This document shows, in pieces, positions 53,694 through 61,843 of a DNA stretch of 64,000 nucleotides. Made by a program: the position numbers and the translations under genes. How positions within the stretch are numbered: position 1 is the first letter of the stretch; every line of letters starts with the position of its first letter. This stretch comes from Streptomyces sulphureus DSM 40104. Lineage in GTDB: Bacteria > Actinomycetota > Actinomycetes > Streptomycetales > Streptomycetaceae. The DNA lies in contig NZ_KB905813.1 in assembly GCF_000381025.1 (NCBI RefSeq), forward strand, positions 248,001 through 312,000, given 5' to 3'. The notes below the pieces were generated by a model. The model had not been told where the DNA came from, did no database searches, and saw nothing but the letters and a program-made list of their open reading frames with translations.

Positions 53694-54947
53694 ATGGGTC
53701 ATCTCACACGAAGAACCTTCGCGGTCGGCGGCCTCGGCGCCGCGGCGGGCCTCACCGGCGCCCTCGCGCCGCCGGCCGCCGCCACGGAGCGCGGCACGGC
53801 CGGCGGAGCAGCCGGGCACAGGCCGACGGAGGTGCGCGCCATGTGGCTCGCGACCGTCGACAACAGGGACTGGCCGAGCGCCCCGGGACTCCCGCCGGCC
53901 GAGCAGCGGGCCGAGCTCCTCGCCCATCTCGACGCGGCGGTCGAGCGCCGCCTGAACACCGTCTACTTCCAGGTCCGTCCGACCGCCGACGCGCTGTGGG
54001 AATCGCCGTACGAGCCGTGGTCGGAGTGGCTCACGGGGGAGCAGGGGCGCGACCCCGGCTGGCGGCCCGTCGAGTTCGCCGTCCGGGAGGCGCACCGGCG
54101 GGGGCTGCGGATCGAGGGGTGGTTCAACCCGTACCGCATCGCGCTGCACGACGACCCGTCGCGGCTCGCCGCCGACCATCCCGCGCGGCTGCACCCCGAG
54201 TGGGCCGTCTCCTACGGCGGGCAGCTCTACTACAACCCGGGCATCCCCGAGGTGCGGCGCTTCGTGCAGGTGGCGATGGTCGACGCCGTCCGCCGGCATC
54301 CGCTCGACGGCGTGCACTGGGACGACTACTTCTACCCGTACCCGGTCGAGGGCGAGGAGTTCGACGACGCGGCGGCGTTCGCCGAGTACGGCCGCGGCTT
54401 TCCCGACGTCGCCTCCTGGCGCCGGGCCAACGTCGACCTGCTCGTTCAGGAGACGGCGCTGCGGGTGCGGCGGTTGCGGCCGGGCGTCCGCTTCGGCGTC
54501 AGTCCCTTCGGCGTCTGGCGGAACGCGGCCACCGATCCGCGGGGGTCGGCGACGGAGGCGGGGGTCACGACCTACGACGACCTGTACGCGGACACCCGGA
54601 AGTGGGCGCGCGGCGGATGGGTCGACTACCTCGTCCCGCAGCTTTACTGGAACATCGGCTTCCCCGCCGCCGACTACGCGGAGTTGGCGCGCTGGTGGGT
54701 GCGGACGGTACGCGGTACGGGCGTCGACCTCTACGTCGGCGAGGCCCTCTACAAGGCCGGTGATCCGGAGCAGTCCGCTGAGTGGCAGGACCCGGACGAG
54801 CTCTCGCGCCATCTCTCCCTCTGCCGGCGGTTTCCCGAGGTGCGGGGGCACGCCTTCTTCTCCGCGCTGGAGGTGTCGCAGGACGTGATCGGGGCGATGG
54901 ACGCCGTCGTCCGCGATCACTACGGGCACCGCGCGGTGCTCCGCTAG
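53694..54947 (+). CDS. Secreted GHL10-type glycoside hydrolase-like protein with Tat signal
   Basis: Predicted exported carbohydrate-active protein of 417 residues. The N-terminus MGHLTRRTFAVGGLGAAAG has a twin-arginine motif (TRRTF) before a hydrophobic stretch ending near PPAAA, so the Tat system encoded in this window is the likely exporter. The mature domain is the DUF187/GHL10 TIM barrel: VRAMWLATVDNRDWPS, LNTVYFQVRPTADALW, GLRIEGWFNPYRI, DGVHWDDYFYPYP (with candidate catalytic Asp pair) and DYLVPQLYWNIGF. Substrate unknown. ATG 53694 follows GAGGGG. A terminator follows the stop. Confidence 0.88.
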   Translation: MGHLTRRTFAVGGLGAAAGLTGALAPPAAATERGTAGGAAGHRPTEVRAMWLATVDNRDWPSAPGLPPAEQRAELLAHLDAAVERRLNTVYFQVRPTADALWESPYEPWSEWLTGEQGRDPGWRPVEFAVREAHRRGLRIEGWFNPYRIALHDDPSRLAADHPARLHPEWAVSYGGQLYYNPGIPEVRRFVQVAMVDAVRRHPLDGVHWDDYFYPYPVEGEEFDDAAAFAEYGRGFPDVASWRRANVDLLVQETALRVRRLRPGVRFGVSPFGVWRNAATDPRGSATEAGVTTYDDLYADTRKWARGGWVDYLVPQLYWNIGFPAADYAELARWWVRTVRGTGVDLYVGEALYKAGDPEQSAEWQDPDELSRHLSLCRRFPEVRGHAFFSALEVSQDVIGAMDAVVRDHYGHRAVLR

Positions 54948-54952
54948 ACGCG

Positions 54953-54982
54953 CGGCCCCCGTCCCGCGGCGGGCGGGGGCCG
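54953..54982 (+). terminator. Terminator after GHL10 gene
   Basis: CGGCCCCCG (54953-54961) and CGGGGGCCG (54974-54982) are perfect 9-bp arms, with additional CCCGC/GCGGG pairing inside. Confidence 0.75.
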
Positions 54983-54993
54983 TCTCCTGTTTG

Positions 54994-55008
54994 CCTAAAC
55001 CCCTTAGG
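54994..55008 (+). promoter_or_regulatory. Palindrome upstream of the TetR gene
   Basis: CCTAA-ACCCC-TTAGG, perfect 5-bp arms with five-base spacer, 38 bases before the TetR start. It could be an autoregulatory operator; the arms are short, so confidence is low. Confidence 0.35.
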
Positions 55009-55046
55009 TGGATGCAGAGTGGGTGTCGGAAAACGGGAGGCACCAT

Positions 55047-55616
55047 ATGGCACGCGCAGGGCTCACGGCCGAGCGCCTCACCGAGGCGGGCGCGGAACTC
55101 GCCGACGAGGTCGGCTTCGAGCACGTGACGGTCTCGGCGCTGGCGCGGCGGTTCGACGTCAAGGTCGCGAGCCTGTACTCGCACCTCAAGGGCTCACACG
55201 ACCTCAGGACGAGGATCGCCCTCCTGGCGCTCGACGAGCTCGCCGACCGCGTCGCCGACGCCCTCGCGGGCCGCGCGGGCAGGGACGCGCTCGCCGCGTT
55301 CGCCCACGCCTACCGCGACTACGCGCGAGAGCACCCCGGCCGTTACACAGCGGCGCGTCTGCGCCTCGACCCCGAGGCGGCGGCGAGGAGCGCAGGCGTG
55401 AAACACGCGCAGATGACGCGCGCGATCCTGCGCGGCTACGACCTGACGGAACCCGAAGAGACCCACGCCGTCCGGCTGTTGGGCAGTGTCTTCCACGGCT
55501 ACATCAGCCTGGAGGCTTCCGGAGGATTCGAGCACACCGCCGTCCCGGCCGAGGAGTCCTGGGCCTGGGCCCTCGACCGCCTCGACGCGCTGCTAAGGCA
55601 CCGTCCCACTCCCTGA
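55047..55616 (+). CDS. TetR-family transcriptional regulator
   Basis: Probable repressor of 189 residues. The helix-turn-helix is LADEVGFEHVTVSALARRFD with VKVASLYSHLKG as the recognition region (residues 12-45). The C-terminal domain (AHAYRDYAREHPGRYTAARL ... GSVFHGYISLEASGGF) is the WHG/TetR_C_33 type. ATG 55047 lies six bases after GGGAGG. The esterase gene starts 50 bases downstream on the same strand, across a small hairpin, and may be its target along with itself. Confidence 0.9.
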   Translation: MARAGLTAERLTEAGAELADEVGFEHVTVSALARRFDVKVASLYSHLKGSHDLRTRIALLALDELADRVADALAGRAGRDALAAFAHAYRDYAREHPGRYTAARLRLDPEAAARSAGVKHAQMTRAILRGYDLTEPEETHAVRLLGSVFHGYISLEASGGFEHTAVPAEESWAWALDRLDALLRHRPTP

Positions 55617-55622
55617 CCCCGC

Positions 55623-55643
55623 CTCCGTCCGCGGCGGACGGAG
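55623..55643 (+). terminator. Compact hairpin after the TetR gene
   Basis: CTCCGTCC-GCGGC-GGACGGAG, a perfect 8-bp stem, 6 bases past the stop. It may reduce read-through into the esterase gene. Confidence 0.55.
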
Positions 55644-55666
55644 CCCCTGACCGACAGGCTGAGGCA

Positions 55667-56842
55667 ATGAGCAACGACTGGACCACCACCCCCCTGACGC
55701 CCGAACTCGTGCGCGGAGCTCTGGAGTTGGAGTACACCGACCAGGGCGTCCGCCCGCACAGGCTGCCGGCGCGCGCCCGCGCGCAGGGCGCCGACGGGCA
55801 GCTCCTCATGGCCGAGGCCCAGACGTCGGGCGTGCGGCTCGCCTTCCGCACCCGGGCCACCGCGGTCGAGCTCGACACCCTTCCCACCAAGCGCACCTAC
55901 GTGGGCGCCCCGCCGCGTCCGGACGGCCTCTACGACCTGCTCGTCGACGGCCGCCTGGTGGACCAGGGGAGCGTGGTGGGCGGCAGCACCCTGGTGATCG
56001 ACATGACCGCCGGAACCGCGGAGACCCGTACCGGCCCGGTCGGCACCCTCCGCTTCGACGGCCTGCCCGCCCGCGCGAAGGACGTCGAGATCTGGCTGCC
56101 GCACAACGAGGCGACGGAGCTCGTGGCCCTGCGTACCGACGCGCCCGTCGAGCCGGCAGCCGACCGCGGGCGCAACGTCTGGCTGCACCACGGCAGTTCG
56201 ATCAGCCACGGCTCCGACGCCGCGAGCCCGACGGCCACCTGGCCCGCGCTCGCCGCCTCCCTCGGCGGCGTGGAGCTCGTCAACCTCGGCTACGGCGGCA
56301 GCGCCCTCCTCGATCCGTTCACGGCGCGGACTCTCAGGGACACGCCCGCCGACATGATCAGCGTCAAGATCGGCCTCAACCTCGTCAACGCGGACCTGAT
56401 GCGGCTGCGCGCCTTCGTCCCCGCCGTCCACGGGTTTCTCGACACGATCCGTGAGGGCCACCCGACGACGCCGCTGCTCGTCGTCTCGCCCCTGCTGTGC
56501 CCGATACACGAGGACACCCCGGGGCCGGCCGCACCCGACTTCTCCCTGATGGCCGAGGGGCGACTCCAATTCCGGGCGACGGGCGACCCGGAGGAGCGAG
56601 CCGCGGGGAAGCTCACGCTCAACGTCGTCCGCGAGGAGCTGGCCAGGATCGTCGAGCAGCGGGCTGTCGAGGACGCGCACCTCGCCTACCTCGACGGGCG
56701 CGACCTCTACGGCGAGGCGGACGCGTCCGAACTGCCGCTCCCCGACGGCCTCCACCCGGACGCGGCCACGCACCGCCGCATCGGCGAGCGCTTCGCCGGA
56801 CGCGTCTTCACCGGCGACGGCGTGTTCGCCGGCAGGGAGTGA
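55667..56842 (+). CDS. SGNH/GDSL-family hydrolase (esterase or carbohydrate esterase-like)
   Basis: A 391-residue protein without a signal peptide. Residues about 1-165 form a beta-sandwich N-terminal domain (VRLAFRTRATAVELDTLPTK) like that of two-domain SGNH esterases. The hydrolase domain begins with the nucleophile block VWLHHGSSISHG (Ser in the GSS variant of GDS), has the oxyanion Gly in LVNLGYGGSALLDP and Asn in KIGLNLVN, and the catalytic Asp/His pair in LPDGLHPDAATHRRIGERF. ATG 55667 follows GAGGC. Substrate unknown. Confidence 0.85.
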   Translation: MSNDWTTTPLTPELVRGALELEYTDQGVRPHRLPARARAQGADGQLLMAEAQTSGVRLAFRTRATAVELDTLPTKRTYVGAPPRPDGLYDLLVDGRLVDQGSVVGGSTLVIDMTAGTAETRTGPVGTLRFDGLPARAKDVEIWLPHNEATELVALRTDAPVEPAADRGRNVWLHHGSSISHGSDAASPTATWPALAASLGGVELVNLGYGGSALLDPFTARTLRDTPADMISVKIGLNLVNADLMRLRAFVPAVHGFLDTIREGHPTTPLLVVSPLLCPIHEDTPGPAAPDFSLMAEGRLQFRATGDPEERAAGKLTLNVVREELARIVEQRAVEDAHLAYLDGRDLYGEADASELPLPDGLHPDAATHRRIGERFAGRVFTGDGVFAGRE

Positions 56843-56864
56843 AACCGCCTCCGCCGTACGGTGC

Positions 56865-57071
56865 TCAGCGGTTGGGGCGCGGCTGGTTCGGCGTCTCCTT
56901 GACGCAGTCGGGTCCTGGCGCGACGACGGCTTCGTGGCCGTCGTCCTCGAAGCGCACGCGGTACGGCGGCTCGCCCTCCGTGCCGAGGACCTCCAGGACC
57001 TGCGCGGCGCGGTCGTGCTGTCCGACCGCCCTGCCGTGCATCAGGAGCCGGTCGCCTGCTGTCGCCTGCAT
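56865..57071 (-). CDS. DUF1918 domain protein
   Basis: A 68-residue protein with the DUF1918 fold: MQATAGDRLLMHGRAVGQHDR, then EVLGTEGEPPYRVRFEDDGHEAVVAPGPDC. The domain is a small SH3-like barrel of unknown function, common in actinobacteria. ATG 57071 is preceded by AAGGAGG at six bases, one of the strongest ribosome binding sites here. It is convergent with the SGNH gene, 22 bases apart. Confidence 0.9.
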   Translation of the reverse strand: MQATAGDRLLMHGRAVGQHDRAAQVLEVLGTEGEPPYRVRFEDDGHEAVVAPGPDCVKETPNQPRPNR

Positions 57072-57217
57072 CGGAGCCTCCTTGCCGCTCGCAGGGGCCG
57101 GCGGACCGCGACCGCCCGGTCGCGTGGCCGGCGGATGGCTCTCCTCCCAGGCTACGGCGACGGGCGGCCCCCGTCGCGTTCACGTAGCGTGGTTGCGGCT
57201 GCGGGGAGCGTGGCACG

Positions 57218-57673
57218 ATGGCCGCCATGGACGAGCAGCCGACCCTTCCAGCGCCCTACGAACTCTCGGTCGACGTCGGCAGGTTGGACCGCGACAAGGT
57301 CCACGGCTGGCTCTCGCAGGACGCGTACTGGGCGCTGGGGCGTCCCCGCGAGACACAGGACAGGGCGATCGACGGCTCGCTCAACTTCGGTGTGTACGAC
57401 GCGGGTTCGGGCGAGCAGGTGGCGTACGCGCGGGTTGTGACGGACGGCGCGACGTTCGCCTGGCTCTGCGACGTCTACGTGGAGCGCGGTGCGCGCGGTG
57501 CGGGCGTGGGGACGGCGCTCGTCGCGGCCGTGCGTGCGCGGCTGCACGAGTACGGGGTGCGGCGGACCCTGCTGTGCACCGAGGACGCGCACGCCCTCTA
57601 CCGTAAGAGCGGTTTCTCCCAACTCGCCGATCCCGAGCGGTGGATGGCCGCCTTCGGAGGCACGGGGACCTGA
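57218..57673 (+). CDS. GNAT-family N-acetyltransferase
   Basis: Predicted cytoplasmic acetyltransferase of 151 residues. The acetyl-CoA motif is DVYVERGARGAGVGTALVAAVRARL (V/I-x-x-x-x-R-G-x-G-x-G/A), near residue 85, followed by motif B RRTLLCTEDAHALYRKSGF. The family resembles the MSMEG-type small GNATs with the substrate loop YWALGRPRETQDRAIDGSL. ATG 57218 follows GGGGAG at ten bases; a second ATG at 57227 is possible. Acceptor substrate unknown. Confidence 0.9.
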   Translation: MAAMDEQPTLPAPYELSVDVGRLDRDKVHGWLSQDAYWALGRPRETQDRAIDGSLNFGVYDAGSGEQVAYARVVTDGATFAWLCDVYVERGARGAGVGTALVAAVRARLHEYGVRRTLLCTEDAHALYRKSGFSQLADPERWMAAFGGTGT

Positions 57674-57740
57674 CCCCGTACTGCTCCCGAACTGCCGACG
57701 GGGTCTCGAACAACCGGCGTGGCGCGCCTAGTATCGGCCA

Positions 57741-58310
57741 ATGCACCTTCGTGTGACGCTGCTTGCGGCGGGGCGGAGTTCGAGCCTGCTCGACGTGCGC
57801 TTCGACGACGAGCGTCCGCTCGACCAACCCGGGTGGCACGAGGTGCGCCGCAGGGTCCCGCTCCTTGCGCACCTCGCGGCGGCGGAGATGCGGTACTGCT
57901 CACCGTCTCCCCGCTGCCGGGAGACCGGCGACCTCCTCGGGCTCGCCCCGCTCGCCCAACCGGCCCTGCGCGACTGCGACATGGGCCGCTGGCGCGGCTA
58001 CACGCTCCAGGAGGTCGCGGCCGTCGAGTCGCACTCCGTCGACCAGTGGGTCGCCGACCCGCGCAGCGCGCCGCACGGCGGGGAGTCGCTCCTCGGCTTC
58101 ATCCAGCGGATCGGGGGATGGCTCGACACCCGTCCGCTCGGTGAGACGGGCTGGATCGTCGCCGTGGCGGAGCCGGCGGTCGTGCGGGCCGCCCTGTGCT
58201 ACGCACTCAAGGCGCCGCCGCACGCGTACTGGCGGATCGAGGCCAACCCGCTCAGTTCCGTCTCGCTCGTCGGGAGAGCGGGGGACTGGAGCCTCGGCCT
58301 GGAGGCGTGA
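57741..58310 (+). CDS. Histidine-phosphatase-fold protein lacking both catalytic histidines
   Basis: The 189-residue protein aligns with the phosphoglycerate-mutase/histidine phosphatase family: the RxRETG helix in SPRCRETGDLLGL, GRWRGYTLQEV, and HGGESLLGFIQRIGGWLD. The usual N-terminal LxRHGxT is here TLLAAGRSS (residues 6-14), so the phosphorylated His is absent, and the second His of the THG motif is replaced in VAVAEPAVVRAAL. Catalysis by the standard mechanism is therefore unlikely. I recall similar sequences elsewhere in Streptomyces, so this is probably a family trait, not decay. Function unknown. Confidence 0.8.
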   Translation: MHLRVTLLAAGRSSSLLDVRFDDERPLDQPGWHEVRRRVPLLAHLAAAEMRYCSPSPRCRETGDLLGLAPLAQPALRDCDMGRWRGYTLQEVAAVESHSVDQWVADPRSAPHGGESLLGFIQRIGGWLDTRPLGETGWIVAVAEPAVVRAALCYALKAPPHAYWRIEANPLSSVSLVGRAGDWSLGLEA

Positions 58311-58447
58311 GCCCCACGGTGCTGAGCGCCAACGGGACGGCGTGCGACGGGAGTCGAGGCGCCGTATTACGGTTGCGGCTCCTCGCGCCCCGGTGTTGGC
58401 TGCGCTGCACGGCTCGAAGACGGGCCGGACGGCGGCAGAGGAGGGCC

Positions 58448-59245
58448 ATGACGAGTGAGCTGCAGGACGAACGGACCGCGCTGCTTGCGATGTTCGACGC
58501 GGAGGTCCGGCGGGGAGCGGCGCCCGACGTGCCGGGCGCACGAGTGGAGGCGGTGGGCGGCGTCGTCCGCCAGGTCGGTGGCCCCGGCGAGAGCAACGCC
58601 GTCCTCCACAGCGATCTCGCTGCCGAGGACGCGGATCGCGTCGTACGCGAACAGTGCGCGTATCTGACCGGATTGGGGCACGGCTTCGAGTGGAAGCTGT
58701 ACGCCCACGACCGTCCGGCGCACCTTCCGGACGTCCTCCGCGCTGCGGGCCTGTGCCCGGGTACGCCGGAGACGGTGATGGTCGCGCCGGCGGCGGCGAC
58801 GGCCGTCCCCGAGGCGCTGCCCGAGGGGGTGCGCATACGCACGGCGGGTCCGGGAGACATCGATGCGGTCTGCGAGGTGCACGAGCGTGCATTCGGCCGG
58901 CCCATGCCGGGGCTCCGGGATCGGCTCACATCCCAACTCGCCGCCGACGAGGCGGGGTTGTACGCGGAGACGGTCGTCGTGACGGCCGAGGGGCCGCAGG
59001 GGCCCGTGAGCGCGGCGCGATTGGAGCTGCCGCCGCGGGGGCGCTTCGCGGGGCTCTGGGGCGGCGGAACCCTCCCAGGGTGGCGCGGGCGCGGCGTCTA
59101 TCGCTCCCTCATCGCGCACCGTGCCGCCGTCGCCGTCGAGCGGGGGTACACCTACCTGTACGTCGACGCGTCCGAGGAGAGCCGACCCATTTTGGAGCGC
59201 CTCGGCTTCGTCAAGCTCACGACGACGATCCCTTACGCGCCGTAG
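58448..59245 (+). CDS. GNAT-family N-acetyltransferase, two-domain
   Basis: A 265-residue protein with a poorly conserved N-terminal domain and a C-terminal GNAT domain from about residue 130 (VRIRTAGPGDIDAVCEVHER). The acetyl-CoA site reads GGGTLPGWRGRGVYRSLIAHR (near 195-215) and motif B is YTYLYVDASEESRPILERLGF. ATG 58448 follows GAGGAGGG by a short distance, and the 137-bp gap after the preceding gene could hold a promoter. Substrate unknown. Confidence 0.87.
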   Translation: MTSELQDERTALLAMFDAEVRRGAAPDVPGARVEAVGGVVRQVGGPGESNAVLHSDLAAEDADRVVREQCAYLTGLGHGFEWKLYAHDRPAHLPDVLRAAGLCPGTPETVMVAPAAATAVPEALPEGVRIRTAGPGDIDAVCEVHERAFGRPMPGLRDRLTSQLAADEAGLYAETVVVTAEGPQGPVSAARLELPPRGRFAGLWGGGTLPGWRGRGVYRSLIAHRAAVAVERGYTYLYVDASEESRPILERLGFVKLTTTIPYAP

Positions 59246-59383
59246 AAGGCGGCTCCTGGTTTGCCGCACCGGAACCGAGGAACGCGGGTTCCGTAGGCTG
59301 TGCGGCCGTCCCTGACGGTCGCACACGGGGCGCGCGCCGGGTAGTGGGCGCGCGCCAGCCACCACCGGTGCCGGGAGTCCGCC

Positions 59384-60418
59384 ATGAAGACAGCAGACGC
59401 GCCCTCCGCAACCCCGCAGACCGACGGCCTCGTACCCCTGCCGGAACCCCGGGGCCCGCTCTCGGAGCTGCTGGTCGGCGTGCTCGGCGCGGGGCCCGCC
59501 GGCAGCCGGCTCGGCGACTGGCAGCGCCTCGTCGACGGCGCCGATCCGTTCGGCGAGGACCTCCAACTGACCCTCTACCTCTGCTACGAGCTGCACTACC
59601 GCGGCCTCGCGGGCGCCGACCCGGAGTGGGAATGGGACCCGGGCCTGCTGGCGATGCGCTCGGCGGCGGAGCGGACGTTCCTCATGGGCGTCCGTTCCTC
59701 CGTCAGCGGGGGAGACGACGTGCAGTCCGCACTCGCCGCCCTCCTCACCGAGCCCGAGGGCGCCGCCGGACTCTCGGGGCGGCTCCTCGACGACCGTAGC
59801 TGGTGGCAGATGCAGGAGTTCCTCGCGCACCGCTCCGTCTACCACCTCAAGGAGGCGGACCCGCAGCTCTGGGTGATTCCGCGCCTCGGCGGACGCGCCA
59901 AGTCGGGCCTCGTCGCCGTGGAGTTCGACGAGTTCGGCGCCGGGCACGAGACCCGCGTCCACGCCCGCCTCTACGCCGACCTGCTGACGGGCGCGGGACT
60001 CGACGCCGGATACCTGCGCTACCTCGACCACGCCTCGGCGCCCGCACTCGCGATCGTCAACACGATGAGCCTCTTCGGCCTCCACCGCTCGCTGCGGGGC
60101 GCCATGGTCGGGCACTACGCCGCGGTCGAGATCACCTCCTCGCCCGCGTGCGCCCGCCTGGCCCGTGCCCTGGAAGAGTTGGAGGCACCGGAGGAGTGCG
60201 TGCACTTCTACCGGGAGCACGTGTCGGCCGACGCGGTCCACGAGCAGCTCCTGCGGCGGGACGTGGTGGACGGCCTCCTCGACGAGGAACCGCACCTCGC
60301 CGGGGACGTCGTACTCGGCCTCCAGGCAGCGGAGTTGATGGAGGACCGGTTCGCCGCGCACCTGACGCGGGCCTGGGACGACGGGGCCTCCTCGCTTCGG
60401 CGCCCCCTCGCCGACTGA
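59384..60418 (+). CDS. Heme-oxygenase-like diiron protein (iron-containing redox enzyme family)
   Basis: A 344-residue all-helical protein of the heme-oxygenase-like diiron oxidase (HDO) superfamily. Two clusters of candidate metal ligands are seen: Glu145, His149, His154 and Glu157 in QEFLAHRSVYHLKEADPQ, and Glu180, Glu183, His188 and Glu189 in EFDEFGAGHETRVHA; more His/Glu occur in CVHFYREHVSADAVHEQL and AAELMEDRFAAHL. HDOs use O2 for varied oxidations, such as N-oxygenation or C-C cleavage; substrate cannot be inferred. Its stop is 5 bases from that of the convergent CDGSH gene. Start ATG 59384. Confidence 0.86.
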   Translation: MKTADAPSATPQTDGLVPLPEPRGPLSELLVGVLGAGPAGSRLGDWQRLVDGADPFGEDLQLTLYLCYELHYRGLAGADPEWEWDPGLLAMRSAAERTFLMGVRSSVSGGDDVQSALAALLTEPEGAAGLSGRLLDDRSWWQMQEFLAHRSVYHLKEADPQLWVIPRLGGRAKSGLVAVEFDEFGAGHETRVHARLYADLLTGAGLDAGYLRYLDHASAPALAIVNTMSLFGLHRSLRGAMVGHYAAVEITSSPACARLARALEELEAPEECVHFYREHVSADAVHEQLLRRDVVDGLLDEEPHLAGDVVLGLQAAELMEDRFAAHLTRAWDDGASSLRRPLAD

Positions 60419-60423
60419 CCCTT

Positions 60424-60684
60424 CTACTCGGCGGAACCCTTCTTCTCCCGGCGGCACGGGCGGCGGCGGTGGCTCGTGTCGCACCAGGGGAAGTCGGCGC
60501 TGCGGTGGCAGGTGCAGAGCGCCACCATGAAGCGCTCGGAGCGTGCAGTCCCGCCGCCGGGGAGTGCGATCTCCACGGGGCCTTCAACGAGCATCGGGCC
60601 GGCCGGGTCGATCATGACGCGCCGGGCGTCCGCGTCGCCGGGCTGGCGGTCGCGATCGGGCTCCAACTGCGGGGCGTTCGGCAC
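60424..60684 (-). CDS. CDGSH-type iron-sulfur domain protein
   Basis: Small 2Fe-2S protein of 86 residues. The motif CTCHRSADFPWCDTSH matches the CDGSH pattern C-x-C-x2-S-x3-P-x-C-D-x-S-H, with three Cys and one His as cluster ligands. The N-terminal segment (MLVEGPVEIALPGG) is the usual beta-strand part of the domain and the C-terminus is Lys/Arg-rich. GTG 60684 is the likely start, with AGGAG some distance upstream; a later GTG (VMIDPAGP) is possible. It lies tail-to-tail with the diiron protein gene, suggesting a shared electron-transfer role, though this is inferred. Confidence 0.9.
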   Translation of the reverse strand: MPNAPQLEPDRDRQPGDADARRVMIDPAGPMLVEGPVEIALPGGGTARSERFMVALCTCHRSADFPWCDTSHRRRPCRREKKGSAE

Positions 60685-60769
60685 CGTCGATCACCCACTC
60701 CTACGGTCTGCCGCCGGCTCGTACCGGCGGACTCCCCGCCCGGGTACCTGCGGGAAGCGCAGACAAACG

Positions 60770-60811
60770 CGGCAGGGCCGCGGCCCGTCCGTCCGGCCCG
60801 CGGCCCTGCCG
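60770..60811 (-). terminator. Terminator downstream of the CBS-domain gene
   Basis: Perfect 14-bp inverted repeat CGGCAGGGCCGCGG / CCGCGGCCCTGCCG with a 14-base loop, 18 bases past the CBS gene stop on the minus strand. Confidence 0.85.
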
Positions 60812-60828
60812 CTCGCTTCCGTCGCTGT

Positions 60829-61245
60829 TCAGTCGGCGGAGACGGCCTCGACGAGGCGCCCCGTCTCGGACTCGGGGAGCGTGCGGGCGACGTCGGCGAG
60901 GGCGATCATGCCGACGAGCGCGTCGCCGTCGATCACCGGGAGCCGGCGGACCTTGTGCTCGGTCATCGTGTCGAGCACCTCCCCGGCGTCGTCGTCCGCT
61001 CCGACGGTGACGGCCTCGGCCTGGTTGAGGCTGCCGGCGGCCATGCCTCCCGGGTCCCGGCCGGGGGCCAGCACCTTCGTCACCAGGTCGCGGTCGGTGA
61101 CCACGCCCTTCAGCTTGTTGTCCTTGCCGCAGATCGGCAGGGCGCCGAGGCCGTGCTGAGCCATGAGGCGCGCTGCGTCACCTGCGGTCTCGTCGCTCTG
61201 TACGCAGACCGCGCCGGGGGACATCACGTCGCGTGCGACGGTCAT
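60829..61245 (-). CDS. CBS-domain protein
   Basis: A 138-residue protein made of two CBS domains: MTVARDVMSPGAVCVQSDET, LPICGKDNKLKGVVTDRDLV and LPVIDGDALVGMIALADVA. Such proteins bind adenine nucleotides and act as energy or redox-state regulators of partners; none is identified here. ATG 61245 follows GGAGGTG at six bases. Homologues are common in actinobacteria, including the mycobacterial hypoxic-response group. A strong terminator follows. Confidence 0.93.
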   Translation of the reverse strand: MTVARDVMSPGAVCVQSDETAGDAARLMAQHGLGALPICGKDNKLKGVVTDRDLVTKVLAPGRDPGGMAAGSLNQAEAVTVGADDDAGEVLDTMTEHKVRRLPVIDGDALVGMIALADVARTLPESETGRLVEAVSAD

Positions 61246-61843
61246 GGTGCTCACCTCCACGGGGACGGCCGACGCCGTGGTCGCGATGTCGGCCAACTTC
61301 CCCTGCTCACTTCGCTTTTGCGCCCCGCGCCGGTTCCGGTCCGGGCGGGCACGGGCCCCAGCCTGCGGCGCGACGGCCTGACGAGCGCCCTGCGCCCCGG
61401 CTGGGACGGCCTGGCGGACGGGTGCCCTTCGGCCCCGGGCCGAAACCCGCTCAGGCTGCTGCGCGCCGCGCGACGGGTGGGCGGGGTGCCATGCGGTGCA
61501 AGCACCTTGTATTGCACCGCTGTTGGTCGGACGGTCGGTACACACGACGACGAGCCGAGCTCCGGACCGGTCGCGGGACGCCCTGGGCGACGACCTGCCC
61601 GACGAGCCGGACGATGCGCGGGAAGATTGCCGCTGCCCAGCGAGCGGCTTACGTCGGCCGACCGCTGCATGGTGGTCGGCGCTCACGACTGCTGGCTGAG
61701 CCCGGCCTTCGGGGCCGAGCCGAAGGCCGCCGGGCCCTCGCGAAGACCGGGCGCACCCACGGAGCCTCAGCCGTCAGCTCCCGCCGCTAGCCTGGAGGTC
61801 GGCGGCCCAACATCCCGGAAGCGTAGGCGAGTCGGAGGGCGCG
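61246..61843. other. 598-bp intergenic region between CBS and methyltransferase genes
   Basis: No gene could be supported on either strand: open frames here are Arg/Pro-rich and lack motifs. The sequence from 61490 to 61560 is less GC-rich and holds the nested inverted repeat listed separately. It is a plausible double promoter for the divergent genes on each side. Confidence 0.45.
61493..61520. repeat. Nested inverted repeat GCGGTGCAA ... TTGCACCGC
   Basis: Perfect 9-bp arms at 61493-61501 and 61512-61520 with a 10-base spacer. The left arm also starts a second palindrome, GGTGC-AA-GCACC (61495-61506). It may be an operator or transcribed hairpin in this divergent gap. Confidence 0.5.

Noticed and set aside
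54994..55008. CCTAA-ACCCC-TTAGG considered as a second iron box
   Set aside because: Arm sequence and spacing do not fit the 19-bp consensus, and the downstream TetR and esterase genes have no link to iron.
51912..55184. 1,090-codon minus-strand open frame across the dehydrogenase and GHL10 genes
   Set aside because: It is in a different frame from the dehydrogenase gene, lacks motifs and crosses several unrelated genes.
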